This document shows, piece by piece, positions 41,892 through 51,041 of a DNA stretch of 64,000 nucleotides. The translations under genes and the position numbers were made by a program. The notes below the pieces were generated by a model, which ran no database searches, was not told where the DNA came from, and was given only the letters and a program-made list of their open reading frames with translations. The stretch spans positions 62,001-126,000 of the forward strand of contig CAJUPO010000007.1 in NCBI GenBank assembly GCA_910588145.1. The letters are read 5' to 3'. This stretch comes from an uncultured Oscillospiraceae bacterium. Lineage in GTDB: Bacteria; Bacillota; Clostridia; Oscillospirales; Ruminococcaceae. The first letter of the stretch is position 1, and each line of letters starts with the position of its first letter.

Positions 41892-42854
41892 TTATTTTTT
41901 CCTTTCGCTGCTGTATTTTTCATAAGCCTTTACTATATCCTGTACAAGTTTATGTCTTACAACGTCCTTTTCATTGAATTTATGAATACATATATCGTCA
42001 ACATTCCTGAGTACCTTCATAGCTTCTATAAGACCGGATTTTTTGCTGTCCGGAAGGTCAATCTGAGTAATATCGCCGGTAATAACCATTTTACTGTCAT
42101 TGCCAAGTCTCGTCAAAAACATTTTTATCTGTTCAGATGTGGTATTCTGAGCTTCGTCAAGAATTATAAACGCTCCCTCAAGAGTACGTCCTCTCATATA
42201 TGCAAGAGGCGCAACTTCTATAATGCCCTTTTCCATATATTTGTTAAAGCTGTCTGCTCCGAACATATCAAACAATGCGTCATAAAGCGGACGCAGATAA
42301 GGATCAACCTTATCCTGAAGATCTCCAGGCAGGAATCCAAGCTTTTCACCGGCTTCAACTGCCGGACGGGTAAGAATTATTTTATTAATTTCATGAGCCT
42401 TGAAAGCTTTTGCAGCCATAGCAACAGCAAGATACGTTTTTCCCGTTCCGGCAGGACCAACCCCAAGCACGATGGTGTTATTCCTGATAGAGTCAACATA
42501 CTTTTTCTGTCCGACAGTTCTTGGACGGATAATTTTTCCTGTTGCAGTTACGCATATTCCATCGCCCAGAAGATTATTGAGCTGTTCAGTTTCGCCTTCA
42601 GACACCATAGAGGTAACATATCGTATAGTCTGATCTGTCACACGTTCCCCGGTGCCCGAAATTTTCATAAGCGCACTAATAGCCTGCACAGCCCTCTCAA
42701 CATTTTCTTCACTTCCTGAAATCTTAACATCAGTACCGCGGCTAAGGACAACAACGTTATACTGCCGCTGAATTGCATTTATATTTTCATCATAGGTACC
42801 AAACAGATTTATGATTTGTTCAGTATCATCAACATTAATTATTTTTTCAGCCAT
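41892..42854 (-). CDS. phoH: PhoH family protein
   Basis: A 320-residue P-loop ATPase with Walker A GPAGTGKTYLAVAMA near residue 133, VEAGEKLGFLPGD near 170, and Walker B FIILDEAQNTT near 228. PhoH proteins are linked to RNA metabolism and sit beside ybeY in most Firmicutes. Its stop is one base before the ybeY start. A TTTAAA-17-TATAAT promoter lies upstream. Confidence 0.94.
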   Translation of the reverse strand: MAEKIINVDDTEQIINLFGTYDENINAIQRQYNVVVLSRGTDVKISGSEENVERAVQAISALMKISGTGERVTDQTIRYVTSMVSEGETEQLNNLLGDGICVTATGKIIRPRTVGQKKYVDSIRNNTIVLGVGPAGTGKTYLAVAMAAKAFKAHEINKIILTRPAVEAGEKLGFLPGDLQDKVDPYLRPLYDALFDMFGADSFNKYMEKGIIEVAPLAYMRGRTLEGAFIILDEAQNTTSEQIKMFLTRLGNDSKMVITGDITQIDLPDSKKSGLIEAMKVLRNVDDICIHKFNEKDVVRHKLVQDIVKAYEKYSSERKK

Positions 42855-42919
42855 TCAAACACCCTTTTCAAATATATTATAAAAACCGCAGCGTTTTCAG
42901 CGGATATACATTTAAGCAT

Positions 42920-42948
42920 ATTATACCATAATTCATCTGTTTTTTAAA
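42920..42948 (-). promoter_or_regulatory. Probable promoter of the phoH-ybeY-era operon
   Basis: TTTAAA (42948-42943) and TATAAT (42925-42920) are 17 bases apart on the minus strand. A short GC hairpin followed by five T lies between it and phoH and may be a weak terminator for yqfD or an attenuator. Confidence 0.6.
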
Positions 42949-42977
42949 TAGTTATTTATAAAAAAATCGTTAAATTT

Positions 42978-44150
42978 TTATTTTTTCACATAAATTTCAT
43001 AATCCATGCCAATATCCCCCTCCAAGGTATACTTTACCTTATAAATCATTTTTTCCCCAGTGACCTGACTGGTGATTTTTCTGTCCTTTATTTCAATACC
43101 CATACTGTCATAAAAATTTTTTTCATGAAGCGCCGTCTGCTGCTGAAGTTTTTCATCTGCCTCTTCTTCAGTATATGTTTTTTTATCGTAAATAAAAGGA
43201 GAATATGAACTATGAACAATTCCGATAGGTATCTGACTGCCGAAAATCATAAATTTGTTAGTGCTTTCAGTATAGTCGAAGCTTTCAAATTCCGGCTTTT
43301 TCAGAAACAATGGTATTCTGAAACCAAAAAAGTCAATATACTTCTTAGTCGTATCTTCTCCGGTATAAATCTGTCCGTTTTCCTCAAAGGGCTGTTCAAA
43401 AACATATTCCTCAGTATAAATGCCTTTTATTTTTCCCATTGAATGTCTTTTCATAATATGCCCTTTTTCATCTTCAATAACTCCGCTGACGATTACATCA
43501 CCCTTTTTCACTCCGTCCCCTATTTTTTTCATCAGTTTTCCCGAATATACTTCTGCATATGTAAGCTGTGCGTCCTTAGTTGAAACAATATTACAAGGTA
43601 TATCGTCATTTACCATTTCCGGGGGATGCACTGTTTCGGTAATATCCACTACAATCCGGCTTCCGGTATGCCTTATTCCGGTCCATGCAATTTCGGGTAT
43701 ACTGAGCCTTAGCTTTTTTTCACATTGCGCAAAATCAATATCAGCGATAAGTCTGCCCTTATAAATTCCTATATCGGACAATGCAGATACAATTTGTTCT
43801 TCTGTAACTTCAGTATTGCCGCAGACTTCAATTGTTACCACGATATTTGATATGTAAAATACAAAAAGCATTGCCGCCAAAAGACCTGCTATGATACCGA
43901 AACGCATTCTGTAAGAAAACAGCCTGAACCGAAAACCTTTACGTTCAACAAATTCTATTTTTATATCGCAGCTTTCAGCCAGATCCTCAAGCCGTTTCAT
44001 ATCGCTTCTGTAAACCCGTCCGTAAAAAGCTCCTTTTTTACAGTGCTGGTCGGTGCACACCATATTGTTTTCCCTTATGCTGTTTATAAATTTATAGAGA
44101 TTTGTTCCTTCTGCTTTAAACAAAGCAGTTCCTCTTAATGAATCAAGCAT
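42978..44150 (-). CDS. yqfD: Sporulation protein YqfD
   Basis: This 390-residue protein has a short cytoplasmic part, one membrane helix near residue 85-110 (FGIIAGLLAAMLFVFYISNIV), and a POTRA-like extracytoplasmic region with VCGNTEVTEEQIVSAL near residue 115. YqfD is made in the mother cell under sigma-E and is needed for spore coat and forespore engulfment steps. It follows yqfC by four bases and precedes phoH, the standard order. Confidence 0.92.
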   Translation of the reverse strand: MLDSLRGTALFKAEGTNLYKFINSIRENNMVCTDQHCKKGAFYGRVYRSDMKRLEDLAESCDIKIEFVERKGFRFRLFSYRMRFGIIAGLLAAMLFVFYISNIVVTIEVCGNTEVTEEQIVSALSDIGIYKGRLIADIDFAQCEKKLRLSIPEIAWTGIRHTGSRIVVDITETVHPPEMVNDDIPCNIVSTKDAQLTYAEVYSGKLMKKIGDGVKKGDVIVSGVIEDEKGHIMKRHSMGKIKGIYTEEYVFEQPFEENGQIYTGEDTTKKYIDFFGFRIPLFLKKPEFESFDYTESTNKFMIFGSQIPIGIVHSSYSPFIYDKKTYTEEEADEKLQQQTALHEKNFYDSMGIEIKDRKITSQVTGEKMIYKVKYTLEGDIGMDYEIYVKK

Positions 44151-44154
44151 AGCT

Positions 44155-44409
44155 TCACCCGTTTTCCGTCAGTTCAACCGACTGAATTTTTCCGCAGACA
44201 TAGATACCGCTTGCGTTATAGTCGTTTACTTTCAAATCGCTGCCCCATATCATAACGGTAAGATCCCATGTTCTAACTTTAACCATTATATCGTTAAATT
44301 CAAGTATTTTTTTACAGCATTCGATCAGAACCTCTCTGTTTCCGGTAATCTGTATCTGGGTATCCAGATTCATTAAATGTCTTCCTTTATATATAATACC
44401 ACCTGGCAT
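44155..44409 (-). CDS. yqfC: YabP/YqfC family sporulation protein
   Basis: ATG 44409 follows GAGG by eight bases; earlier GTG and ATG codons lie too close to that site. The 84-residue protein reads NREVLIECCKKILEFND and MIWGSDLKVNDYN, the family signature with SxGxxLxV-type turns (here IWGSDLKV). YqfC pairs with YqfD in the mother cell during sporulation. A sigma-E-like promoter is visible just upstream. Confidence 0.9.
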   Translation of the reverse strand: MPGGIIYKGRHLMNLDTQIQITGNREVLIECCKKILEFNDIMVKVRTWDLTVMIWGSDLKVNDYNASGIYVCGKIQSVELTENG

Positions 44410-44427
44410 TTTCATCACCTCATTAAG

Positions 44428-44456
44428 ATTATATTAATTATTTTTCTGTAATATCC
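44428..44456 (-). promoter_or_regulatory. Sigma-E-like sporulation promoter of yqfC
   Basis: On the minus strand GGATATT (44456-44450) and AATATAAT (44435-44428) lie 14 bases apart, near the sigma-E pattern KMATATT / CATACAHT. No sigma-A pair fits as well. YqfC is sigma-E-controlled in Bacillus. Confidence 0.5.
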
Positions 44457-44494
44457 ATACCGGACTTATCCATATATTATAAAAGGTGATGAAA

Positions 44495-45583
44495 TTGAAA
44501 AAGAAAACAATGAATTTAATTTTTCTTGCGCTGCTCCTATCGGCAATTTTTCTTTGCATAAAGTATCCTGAGCGCATAAGTTATGCGGCTAAGGGAGCGT
44601 TTACACGCTGTACTGACATTATGATACCTTCTATGTTTATTTTTATGTGCCTTTCCTGTATTGCCTCCTCTTCCGGTATTATAAGGAGAGCCGTTTATCC
44701 GTTTAAATTTATTTACCGAAAAATTTTTAATCTGGATTCAAACGGGTTTGCCATTTTCCTGCTAAGCTTTATATCAGGTTATCCGGCAGGAATAAAACTG
44801 ATTTACGACGCATTGGATAAAAAAACAATAACTAAAGATTATGCCGACAGACTTTCCTGTTTCTGTTTTTCCAGCGGACCTGCGTTTATATACGGAATAT
44901 CTTCAGTAATTTTACCGGATTCCAGCGCCGGACTTCTGCTTTTTCTTTCAGTCACATCAGGAAATATAATTACTGCAATTATAAGCGGCATGAGAAACTC
45001 TGTGCCTGAGCCTTCAGGCGCTCCCGTACGCATTGACAAAAGCGCCGGGTGTATTGTAAACTCAGTTTCCGGAGCAGCCTCTGCAATACTTAAAATGTGC
45101 ACAATGATAATATTCTTTTCAGGCATAACAGAAATACTAAAGGTTTCCGGAATATCAGGATGTATTTCAAAAATGATTTCCGCCTTAACCGGTACGGAAA
45201 TCACCTCAGTAACATCATATCTTGATACCTTTCTTGAAATAAGCAGTATAGCTTCTATTACCGTTACCGATTACTCGGCTATTCCCATGACGGCTGCTCT
45301 ATTTTCTTTCGGAGGAATATGCGTTCTTTTACAGCTTATATCAATATCAGACGGCAGACTGCCTGTAAAAAAATTTATACTGTCAAGAATTATGTCCGCT
45401 GTTTTCTCATGGATTTCATGCAGCATTTTAATGAGAATCTTTAATTTTGGAATCTGTATCGAAACATTTACATATAAATTTACTGCTGACAGACAATTTT
45501 CGCCTGTTCCGTCTGTATTCCTGATAATTATGTCCCTAATGCTGATTTCTGCAAGAAAGGGCTCATCCCATATAAAAAAATAA
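44495..45583 (+). CDS. YlbJ-like sporulation membrane protein
   Basis: TTG 44495 follows AAAGG by eight bases and is the likelier start; GTG 44486 and ATG 44489 overlap the site. The 362-residue product has about eight membrane segments and two nucleoside-recognition (Gate) units: RCTDIMIPSMFIFMCLS with SGYPAGIKLI near 95, and a second half. This is the YlbJ/SpoVM-related layout, also sigma-E-dependent in Bacillus. It reads away from yqfC, placing two sporulation genes back to back. Confidence 0.82.
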   Translation: MKKKTMNLIFLALLLSAIFLCIKYPERISYAAKGAFTRCTDIMIPSMFIFMCLSCIASSSGIIRRAVYPFKFIYRKIFNLDSNGFAIFLLSFISGYPAGIKLIYDALDKKTITKDYADRLSCFCFSSGPAFIYGISSVILPDSSAGLLLFLSVTSGNIITAIISGMRNSVPEPSGAPVRIDKSAGCIVNSVSGAASAILKMCTMIIFFSGITEILKVSGISGCISKMISALTGTEITSVTSYLDTFLEISSIASITVTDYSAIPMTAALFSFGGICVLLQLISISDGRLPVKKFILSRIMSAVFSWISCSILMRIFNFGICIETFTYKFTADRQFSPVPSVFLIIMSLMLISARKGSSHIKK

Positions 45584-45589
45584 TATTAA

Positions 45590-45615
45590 AAAAAGCGCTG
45601 AAACCAGCGCTTTTT
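45590..45615. terminator. Bidirectional terminator between ylbJ-like and DUF998-like genes
   Basis: AAAAAGCGCTG and CAGCGCTTTTT form an eleven-pair stem around AAAC. The A and T runs at its ends serve transcription from both sides. Confidence 0.9.
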
Positions 45616-45639
45616 ATTATTTAAACTTAAAGTAATTGA

Positions 45640-46242
45640 TTATGATTTTCCAAAATGTCTATACGCCAATGCTCCAATCGGAATAAAATAGACACACCAT
45701 ATCAGGAGTGCAATCGTACCTCCACTGCTTTCTTCTCCACTTGCCATACTTGTAAATACACCCGTCATAGGCATAATAAAACAACTGATAAAAAAGATTC
45801 CATGCAGCAGCATCAAGAATTTCAGCCACTTATCTGCTTTACACTCTGCCTTAATAGAAAGACCAATAAAAAATGTGGAAAGAGCCATCATCCCATATCC
45901 AAGCAAATCGTAATTAAAAAACAAACCGCCACGCTGATAATTTAATATCCTAACAGCTTGCTCGTTTAAATCCTCCAGGCGTACACTTGTTACCTGTGCA
46001 AAGTATACCAAGAAAATCAAAACAGCATATATTGCCGAAAATATCATACCTATATTTGAGGATACTCGTCTCTTGTCACAACTCTCATGGTGAAAGCCTG
46101 CCGCCATCATAATATAACCTATCGGTAAAAGCATACACACAAAATACGAGCCAAAAGAAAAATCAACTGCCAGAAAAACTGCAAAAAGAAAAACCGTAAC
46201 TACAGTAATAGCTGCTCCAGCTTTCGGAATTATCTTATCCAT
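45640..46242 (-). CDS. DUF998-like six-helix membrane protein
   Basis: A 200-residue protein with about six hydrophobic helices and little else, in the size and layout of DUF998 proteins. The stretch GYIMMAAGFHHE (residues 42-53) and the loop before HFGKS are the only polar parts with any pattern. No enzymatic motif is seen. It is a single gene, followed by a terminator shared with the ylbJ-like gene. Function unknown. Confidence 0.65.
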   Translation of the reverse strand: MDKIIPKAGAAITVVTVFLFAVFLAVDFSFGSYFVCMLLPIGYIMMAAGFHHESCDKRRVSSNIGMIFSAIYAVLIFLVYFAQVTSVRLEDLNEQAVRILNYQRGGLFFNYDLLGYGMMALSTFFIGLSIKAECKADKWLKFLMLLHGIFFISCFIMPMTGVFTSMASGEESSGGTIALLIWCVYFIPIGALAYRHFGKS

Positions 46243-46278
46243 ATATTTCTCCTTTGCAAAATATAGTTTATCAGTATT

Positions 46279-47142
46279 TCATTCGCCGGTTTTCTGAGCA
46301 GAATCAGTTTTGTTTCCGGCAGAAGCGCCTATGTATGAGCTGACGTCAAACATCATACCAGAATCTGATGTTACCTTAGGCAGTTCTCCGTTCCACTTGT
46401 TGATAAACTCCATCATAATAACGGTATCAGTAAGCTGTTCATTTTTAAGCTTATAAGCTTCGGCTTCAGCCTTTGCTTTTTCTATTGTCTGCTCAGCCTC
46501 GACCTTAATTCTCGCAAGATCTTGTTCAGCTTTCAGAGCTTCCTGCTGAGCCGTCTGCTTGGCTTCAATTGCTTTATTAAACTCTTCGGAAAAATCAAAG
46601 TTTACAATATTAAAAACTTCAATGGACATTCCATAAGGATTAATCTTTTCAGATATTGCCTCTTCCATTTCAGATGATACTGCGGCTCTGTTTGTAATAA
46701 GCTGTTCAGCGGTATACTTTGCAGCTATTGACTTAACGCATTCCTGAATTGCAGGATTTACTATTACGTTAGTAAAGTCATTTCCCACATTTTTATATAT
46801 TTCTGCCGAAGCAGACTTGTTAACACGATAATTTACAGAAACAGTCGAATCGATGTTTTGAAGATCCTTAGACGCCGCATTGGACTGAACTTCTGTCTTC
46901 ATAACCCTGTTATCCACCTGAATAACCTGGGAAATAAACGGCGCTTTAAAATGAAGCCCCTCCTCAAGTACATTCTGAGAAACCTTGCCCAGATTCACAA
47001 CAACGCCGGTATGTCCTGGTCTTACTACGGTAACACAGCTTACCCCCAATACAATAATCAGAAGTATTATTACAACAGCAATAATAACCCTTTTTAACGG
47101 CTTTTTGTCGAAATTTACATTAACAAAATTCTTATTATCCAT
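46279..47142 (-). CDS. Prohibitin-like SPFH domain protein
   Basis: A 287-residue protein with one N-terminal membrane helix (VIIAVVIILLIIVLGVSCV) and then an SPFH/Band 7 domain opening VRPGHTGVVVNLGKV. A long amphipathic region follows near 185-240 (AKQTAQQEALKAEQDL). Prohibitin-like proteins form membrane-bound rings that organise membrane proteases or fluidity. It is a single gene with a good promoter and no NfeD partner, unlike the second SPFH gene at 56085-57062. Confidence 0.9.
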   Translation of the reverse strand: MDNKNFVNVNFDKKPLKRVIIAVVIILLIIVLGVSCVTVVRPGHTGVVVNLGKVSQNVLEEGLHFKAPFISQVIQVDNRVMKTEVQSNAASKDLQNIDSTVSVNYRVNKSASAEIYKNVGNDFTNVIVNPAIQECVKSIAAKYTAEQLITNRAAVSSEMEEAISEKINPYGMSIEVFNIVNFDFSEEFNKAIEAKQTAQQEALKAEQDLARIKVEAEQTIEKAKAEAEAYKLKNEQLTDTVIMMEFINKWNGELPKVTSDSGMMFDVSSYIGASAGNKTDSAQKTGE

Positions 47143-47170
47143 AATTTATTCTCCTTTCTGATAATAAATT

Positions 47171-47199
47171 ATTATATCACAGCATAATTGCAAAGTAAA
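47171..47199 (-). promoter_or_regulatory. Promoter of the prohibitin-like gene
   Basis: TTTACT (47199-47194) and TATAAT (47176-47171) are 17 bases apart on the minus strand. Confidence 0.7.
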
Positions 47200-47267
47200 G
47201 TACTTGATTTAAAGGCTGACATATGATAATATTATTTATATATTATTATATCGGAAAGGAAAAAAAT

Positions 47268-49136
47268 ATGGAAAATATAACAAATCCCAACGAGCTTCCT
47301 AAGGAGGGTATTTCCGGCGCAGGTTTTGATTCAGAAACAGACGCTGATAACCAAAATCAAGAACCGAAAAAACCATCGCTTAAGGATATTTTTATTGAAA
47401 AAATAACAAAACTGGGATACGGAAACAGCATAGCAAGACTTCTTGCCGCCTGGATAATTACGGCGCTTATTTTTACCGTAAAGATTGAAGCTGTTTTTAA
47501 TACCTTTGATTACTTCAATGCAATTAAGACTCCCATTTACTGCTGTACTATTGCGGTTTTGTTCATTTTTTTCTCATTTCTGAACAAACCTAAACTGGAT
47601 AAAACTCTTTTGTTTTTCTCTACCCTCGCCTACGGCTCATATGCTATAAGCCAAGATACAGACTTTTACTTTACAGTAGGCTGCTGTATACTCATGGGAG
47701 GCGTAACAGTTTACTGCGTCGGAAGCTGGATTAAATTCAGATTCAACAAATGGCAGACAATAGCTATTGTTACAGTACTGGGAATCCTGTTTGCGCTTTT
47801 TGTCGGAGTTCTTACGTCACTCAATTATAAACGTCATCACGCAGCCTGCTATGACTTTGGTATCTTTGCACAAATGTTCAGCTATATGAAGGAAACTCTC
47901 TTGCCTTTGACAACGTGTGAACGTGACAAACTTTTAAGCCATTTTGCAGTACATTTCTCCCCTATTTATTATCTAATGCTCCCGGCATTCTATATATTCC
48001 CGACTCCTGAAACTCTTCTGGTATGCCAGGGAATTATAATTGCCAGCGGACTTATTCCCCTTTACCTTATCTGCAAAAAATATGGTCTTTCAAATAACGC
48101 AGTTATTCTTTTCTCGGCTTGCTATGTACTTCTTCCGTCAATGGCAAACGGCTGCTTCTTCTTCCTGCACGAAAACAAATTCCTTGCTCCTCTTATTCTA
48201 TGGCTTGCGTACGCCCTTGAAAAAAACAGCTGGATCCTTACTGTAATTACAGCGTTTCTCGTTCTGCTCGTTAAGGAAGACGCCCCTGTCTATGTTGCAA
48301 TAATCGGTCTTTACTTTATCGCCTCAAGAAAAAGAATCCTCAAGGGCGTTGTCATAATGGCAATTGCAATTCTATATTTTTACATCGTATCATACTTTAT
48401 GTCTAAATATGGTCTTGGTACAATGAATTACAGATATGATAATTTTATTTATGACGGCAGCGGCAGTCTTGTAACAGTTATCAAAGCGGTTATCCTTAAC
48501 CCTATATACACAATAAAAGAATGCTTCGATGAAGAAAAAATAAAATTCTTCCTCCAGATGCTCGTACCGCTATCATTTATGCCTTTTATGATAAAAAAAC
48601 CGTCAAGAGCAATTCTTCTCATGCCGTTTATACTGATCAACCTTATGTCCGATTACTATTATCAGCATGATATTGGTTATCAGTATACTTACGGCAGTGC
48701 GGCATTCCTGATTTATCTTTGCGTTATGAATTACTCGGATATAAAACCAGGCTTCAGAAATAAGCTTCTTGCCGTTACCGCAGCGTCTTCTGTATTTATG
48801 TTCATGAGCTGCACATACGAAAAAACAATTGCCTTAAAGAGCTATAAAATTGATAAAAAAAGCATAGAAATAATCGATAGCGCTCTGGAATATGTACCTG
48901 ATGACGCTTCAGTTGCAGCTTCTACATTCCTTGTTGCAAGCCTTTATGACCACAAGGAAGTTTATGAGTTTGAAAGCTCTGCTCACATAGATTCAGTTGA
49001 ATATATTGTTTTAGATGGAAGATGGTCCTCAGAATCTGATCATATTAACAATTATCTTAACAGCAGCAGTTATGATACAGTAATCTATGAACCCGGCTAT
49101 ATAGCTATATTTAAAAACAATACTATCAGTCATTAA
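47268..49136 (+). CDS. DUF2079-like multi-spanning membrane protein
   Basis: ATG 47268 is used because AAAGGA lies just upstream; the longer frame adds a non-family tail. The 622-residue protein has an acidic N-terminus (about 50 residues) and then some 12 to 14 hydrophobic segments. RHHAACYDFGIFAQMF near residue 200 and HFAVHFSPIYYLMLP near 235 match DUF2079 proteins, relatives of GT-C glycosyltransferases in which acidic residues in the first loop bind a polyprenyl-phosphate sugar. The D in YDFG is the candidate. Transfer of a sugar across the membrane is inferred. It stands alone with a terminator. Confidence 0.75.
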   Translation: MENITNPNELPKEGISGAGFDSETDADNQNQEPKKPSLKDIFIEKITKLGYGNSIARLLAAWIITALIFTVKIEAVFNTFDYFNAIKTPIYCCTIAVLFIFFSFLNKPKLDKTLLFFSTLAYGSYAISQDTDFYFTVGCCILMGGVTVYCVGSWIKFRFNKWQTIAIVTVLGILFALFVGVLTSLNYKRHHAACYDFGIFAQMFSYMKETLLPLTTCERDKLLSHFAVHFSPIYYLMLPAFYIFPTPETLLVCQGIIIASGLIPLYLICKKYGLSNNAVILFSACYVLLPSMANGCFFFLHENKFLAPLILWLAYALEKNSWILTVITAFLVLLVKEDAPVYVAIIGLYFIASRKRILKGVVIMAIAILYFYIVSYFMSKYGLGTMNYRYDNFIYDGSGSLVTVIKAVILNPIYTIKECFDEEKIKFFLQMLVPLSFMPFMIKKPSRAILLMPFILINLMSDYYYQHDIGYQYTYGSAAFLIYLCVMNYSDIKPGFRNKLLAVTAASSVFMFMSCTYEKTIALKSYKIDKKSIEIIDSALEYVPDDASVAASTFLVASLYDHKEVYEFESSAHIDSVEYIVLDGRWSSESDHINNYLNSSSYDTVIYEPGYIAIFKNNTISH

Positions 49137-49145
49137 TCTACAAGA

Positions 49146-49181
49146 AAACAGGCTTGTCTGATAAATTCAGTAAGCCTGTTT
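49146..49181 (+). terminator. Intrinsic terminator after the DUF2079-like gene
   Basis: AAACAGGCTT and AAGCCTGTTT form a ten-pair stem with a sixteen-base loop, followed by TTG and T-rich sequence. Confidence 0.85.
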
Positions 49182-49235
49182 TTGTATATATTCCACAAAA
49201 AAATACAGTTTTCCAAAATATCCTTTGATATTCTA

Positions 49236-49264
49236 TTGACTGTAAAATTGTATAATATTATAAT
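49236..49264 (+). promoter_or_regulatory. Sigma-A promoter of glgA
   Basis: TTGACT (49236-49241) and TATAAT (49259-49264) are 17 bases apart, 34 bases before the ATG at 49299. Confidence 0.82.
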
Positions 49265-49298
49265 AATATTAATGTAAAATCTTTCAAGGAGGCTTTTT

Positions 49299-50753
49299 AT
49301 GAAAAAAATCTTATTTGCAGCTTCTGAATGCGTTCCATTTATGAAAACTGGCGGACTTGCCGATGTTGTGGGCGCACTTCCCAAAATGTTTAATAAGGAT
49401 GAATTTGACGTTAGGGTCATTATGCCGAATTATACCTGTATTCCGGCAAAATTCAGAAACAGTTTTCAATATGTTCATCATTTTTATATGGATATGGGAC
49501 AGCTCAATTTCCGTCCCCATGTAGGAATAATGACATATAAATATGAGGGAATAACATACTATTTTGTAGACAATGAAGACTACTTTAAAAATCAGACTCC
49601 ATATGGCTCAACCCTCTATGATATTGAAAAGTTCACGTTCTTTTCAAAAGCAGTTCTTGCTATTCTTCCGGTAATAGATTTTAAACCCGATATTATCCAT
49701 TGTCATGACTGGCAGACAGGCCTTATACCGGTTTTCATGAAAACTCTGTACAAGGACAATCCTTTTTACTGGGGCACTAAAACCATTATGACTATACACA
49801 ACCTTAAGTTCCAGGGAATTTGGGATATAAAAACTTTTAAAAAATTTACTAATCTGCCTGATTCTGTCTTTACTCCTGACAAGCTTGAATTTAAAAAGGA
49901 CGCCAATATGCTTAAGGGCGGTCTGGTTTATGCCGACTATATTACCACTGTAAGCAATACCTACGCTTATGAAATCCAGTCCCGTCAATACGGAGAAGGC
50001 CTTGACGGTCTGCTTAGAGCACGTCACTTCCAGCTTAGGGGAATCCTTAACGGTATTGATTACAGACTGTATGATCCTGAACACGATTCCGATATTTATG
50101 CTACGTATAATTCAAATAATTTTGCCCAGAAAAAGGCTGAAAATAAACTTAAACTTCAGGCAGAGCTTGGTCTTCCGCAGGACAAGAATAAGTTCATGAT
50201 CGGACTTATTTCAAGACTTACAGACCAGAAAGGACTTGACCTTGTAAATCATGTTATAGAAAATATTGCAGATGATTTCACACAGTTTGTTATTATAGGA
50301 ACCGGTGAAGAAAGGTATGAAAATACTTTTAAGCATTTTCAATGGAAGTATCCTGACAAGGTTTCAGCGAATATATTCTTCTCTGAGCAGCGTGCACACA
50401 GGCTTTATGCTGCTGCTGATACTATGCTTGTACCGTCCAGATTTGAGCCGTGCGGTCTGACTCAGCTCATTTCCCTAAGATATGGTACTGTTCCTATTGT
50501 AAGAGAAACTGGCGGTCTTAAAGACACCGTTATTCCATATAATGAATTTGAAAATTACGGTACAGGATTTTCTTTCACAAATTATAATGCTAACGATATG
50601 CTTAATGTTATTAACTATGCAAAATCAGTATACTTTAATAATCGTGATAATTGGAATCAAATTATAAAACGCGGTATGACAACCGACTTTTCATGGGGCA
50701 GTTCAGCACTGCAATATGCCGGAATGTACAAATGGCTGTCCCCGGGACTTTAA
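49299..50753 (+). CDS. glgA: Glycogen synthase (ADP-glucose type, GT5)
   Basis: A 484-residue GT-B enzyme with KTGGLADVVGALPK near residue 15 (ADP-glucose binding), HCHDWQTGLIP near 135, and SRFEPCGLTQLISLRYG near 388 (donor-site E-x7 motif region), all intact. It extends alpha-1,4-glucan using ADP-glucose. Length matches bacterial GlgA (about 477-485). AAGGAGG lies eight bases upstream. It is not next to glgB, glgC or glgP here, so glycogen genes are dispersed. Confidence 0.95.
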   Translation: MKKILFAASECVPFMKTGGLADVVGALPKMFNKDEFDVRVIMPNYTCIPAKFRNSFQYVHHFYMDMGQLNFRPHVGIMTYKYEGITYYFVDNEDYFKNQTPYGSTLYDIEKFTFFSKAVLAILPVIDFKPDIIHCHDWQTGLIPVFMKTLYKDNPFYWGTKTIMTIHNLKFQGIWDIKTFKKFTNLPDSVFTPDKLEFKKDANMLKGGLVYADYITTVSNTYAYEIQSRQYGEGLDGLLRARHFQLRGILNGIDYRLYDPEHDSDIYATYNSNNFAQKKAENKLKLQAELGLPQDKNKFMIGLISRLTDQKGLDLVNHVIENIADDFTQFVIIGTGEERYENTFKHFQWKYPDKVSANIFFSEQRAHRLYAAADTMLVPSRFEPCGLTQLISLRYGTVPIVRETGGLKDTVIPYNEFENYGTGFSFTNYNANDMLNVINYAKSVYFNNRDNWNQIIKRGMTTDFSWGSSALQYAGMYKWLSPGL

Positions 50754-50770
50754 TAATCAATATAAAAGAA

Positions 50771-50792
50771 AACGGACGTTTACACGTCCGTT
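50771..50792. terminator. Terminator between glgA and the ACP gene
   Basis: AACGGACGT and ACGTCCGTT form a nine-pair stem around TTAC, followed by TTTTTTT on the plus strand. It ends four bases before the convergent ACP gene's stop, so it mainly serves glgA. Confidence 0.85.
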
Positions 50793-50795
50793 TTT

Positions 50796-51041
50796 TTATC
50801 TTTTTGCACGTTCAGCAACAATATCGGCCATTTCGCCTACATTTTTCATAGATGAAACTTCTTTCATCTTAAAACGCATTTTAAATTCCTGTTCAACTGC
50901 GCCTACGAGATTGATATGCTCAAGACTGTCCCAGTCCTCAATATCCTTTGATGTTGTGCTGTCGTCAACAACAATACTGCTGTCATCAAAAACATCTCTG
51001 AAGACTTCGTTAAGCCTTTCCATAATTTCTGCCCTGTTCAT
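50796..51041 (-). CDS. Acyl carrier protein (dedicated, cluster-specific)
   Basis: An 81-residue four-helix protein with IEDWDSLEHINLV, in which Ser39 is the phosphopantetheine site. The C-terminal helix is unusually basic (FKMRFKMKE, AERAKR) compared with fatty-acid ACPs. It lies four bases inside the FkbH-like gene and ends the operon. It probably carries the acyl unit loaded by the FkbH-like protein. Not the housekeeping AcpP because no fab gene is near and the sequence is divergent. Confidence 0.9.
   Translation of the reverse strand: MNRAEIMERLNEVFRDVFDDSSIVVDDSTTSKDIEDWDSLEHINLVGAVEQEFKMRFKMKEVSSMKNVGEMADIVAERAKR

Noticed and set aside
41952..42719. Long open frame on the plus strand opposite phoH
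   Set aside because: It lies entirely within the phoH coding sequence on the other strand, has no ribosome site and no family-like sequence. The phoH reading is unequivocal.
42887..42904. Hairpin upstream of phoH as a riboswitch or strong terminator
   Set aside because: The stem is only about four pairs with five following T, so at most a weak terminator or attenuator.
44448..44478. Sigma-E promoter for the ylbJ-like gene on the plus strand
   Set aside because: The best -10 match would put the start of transcription inside the ribosome site, so it cannot serve that gene.
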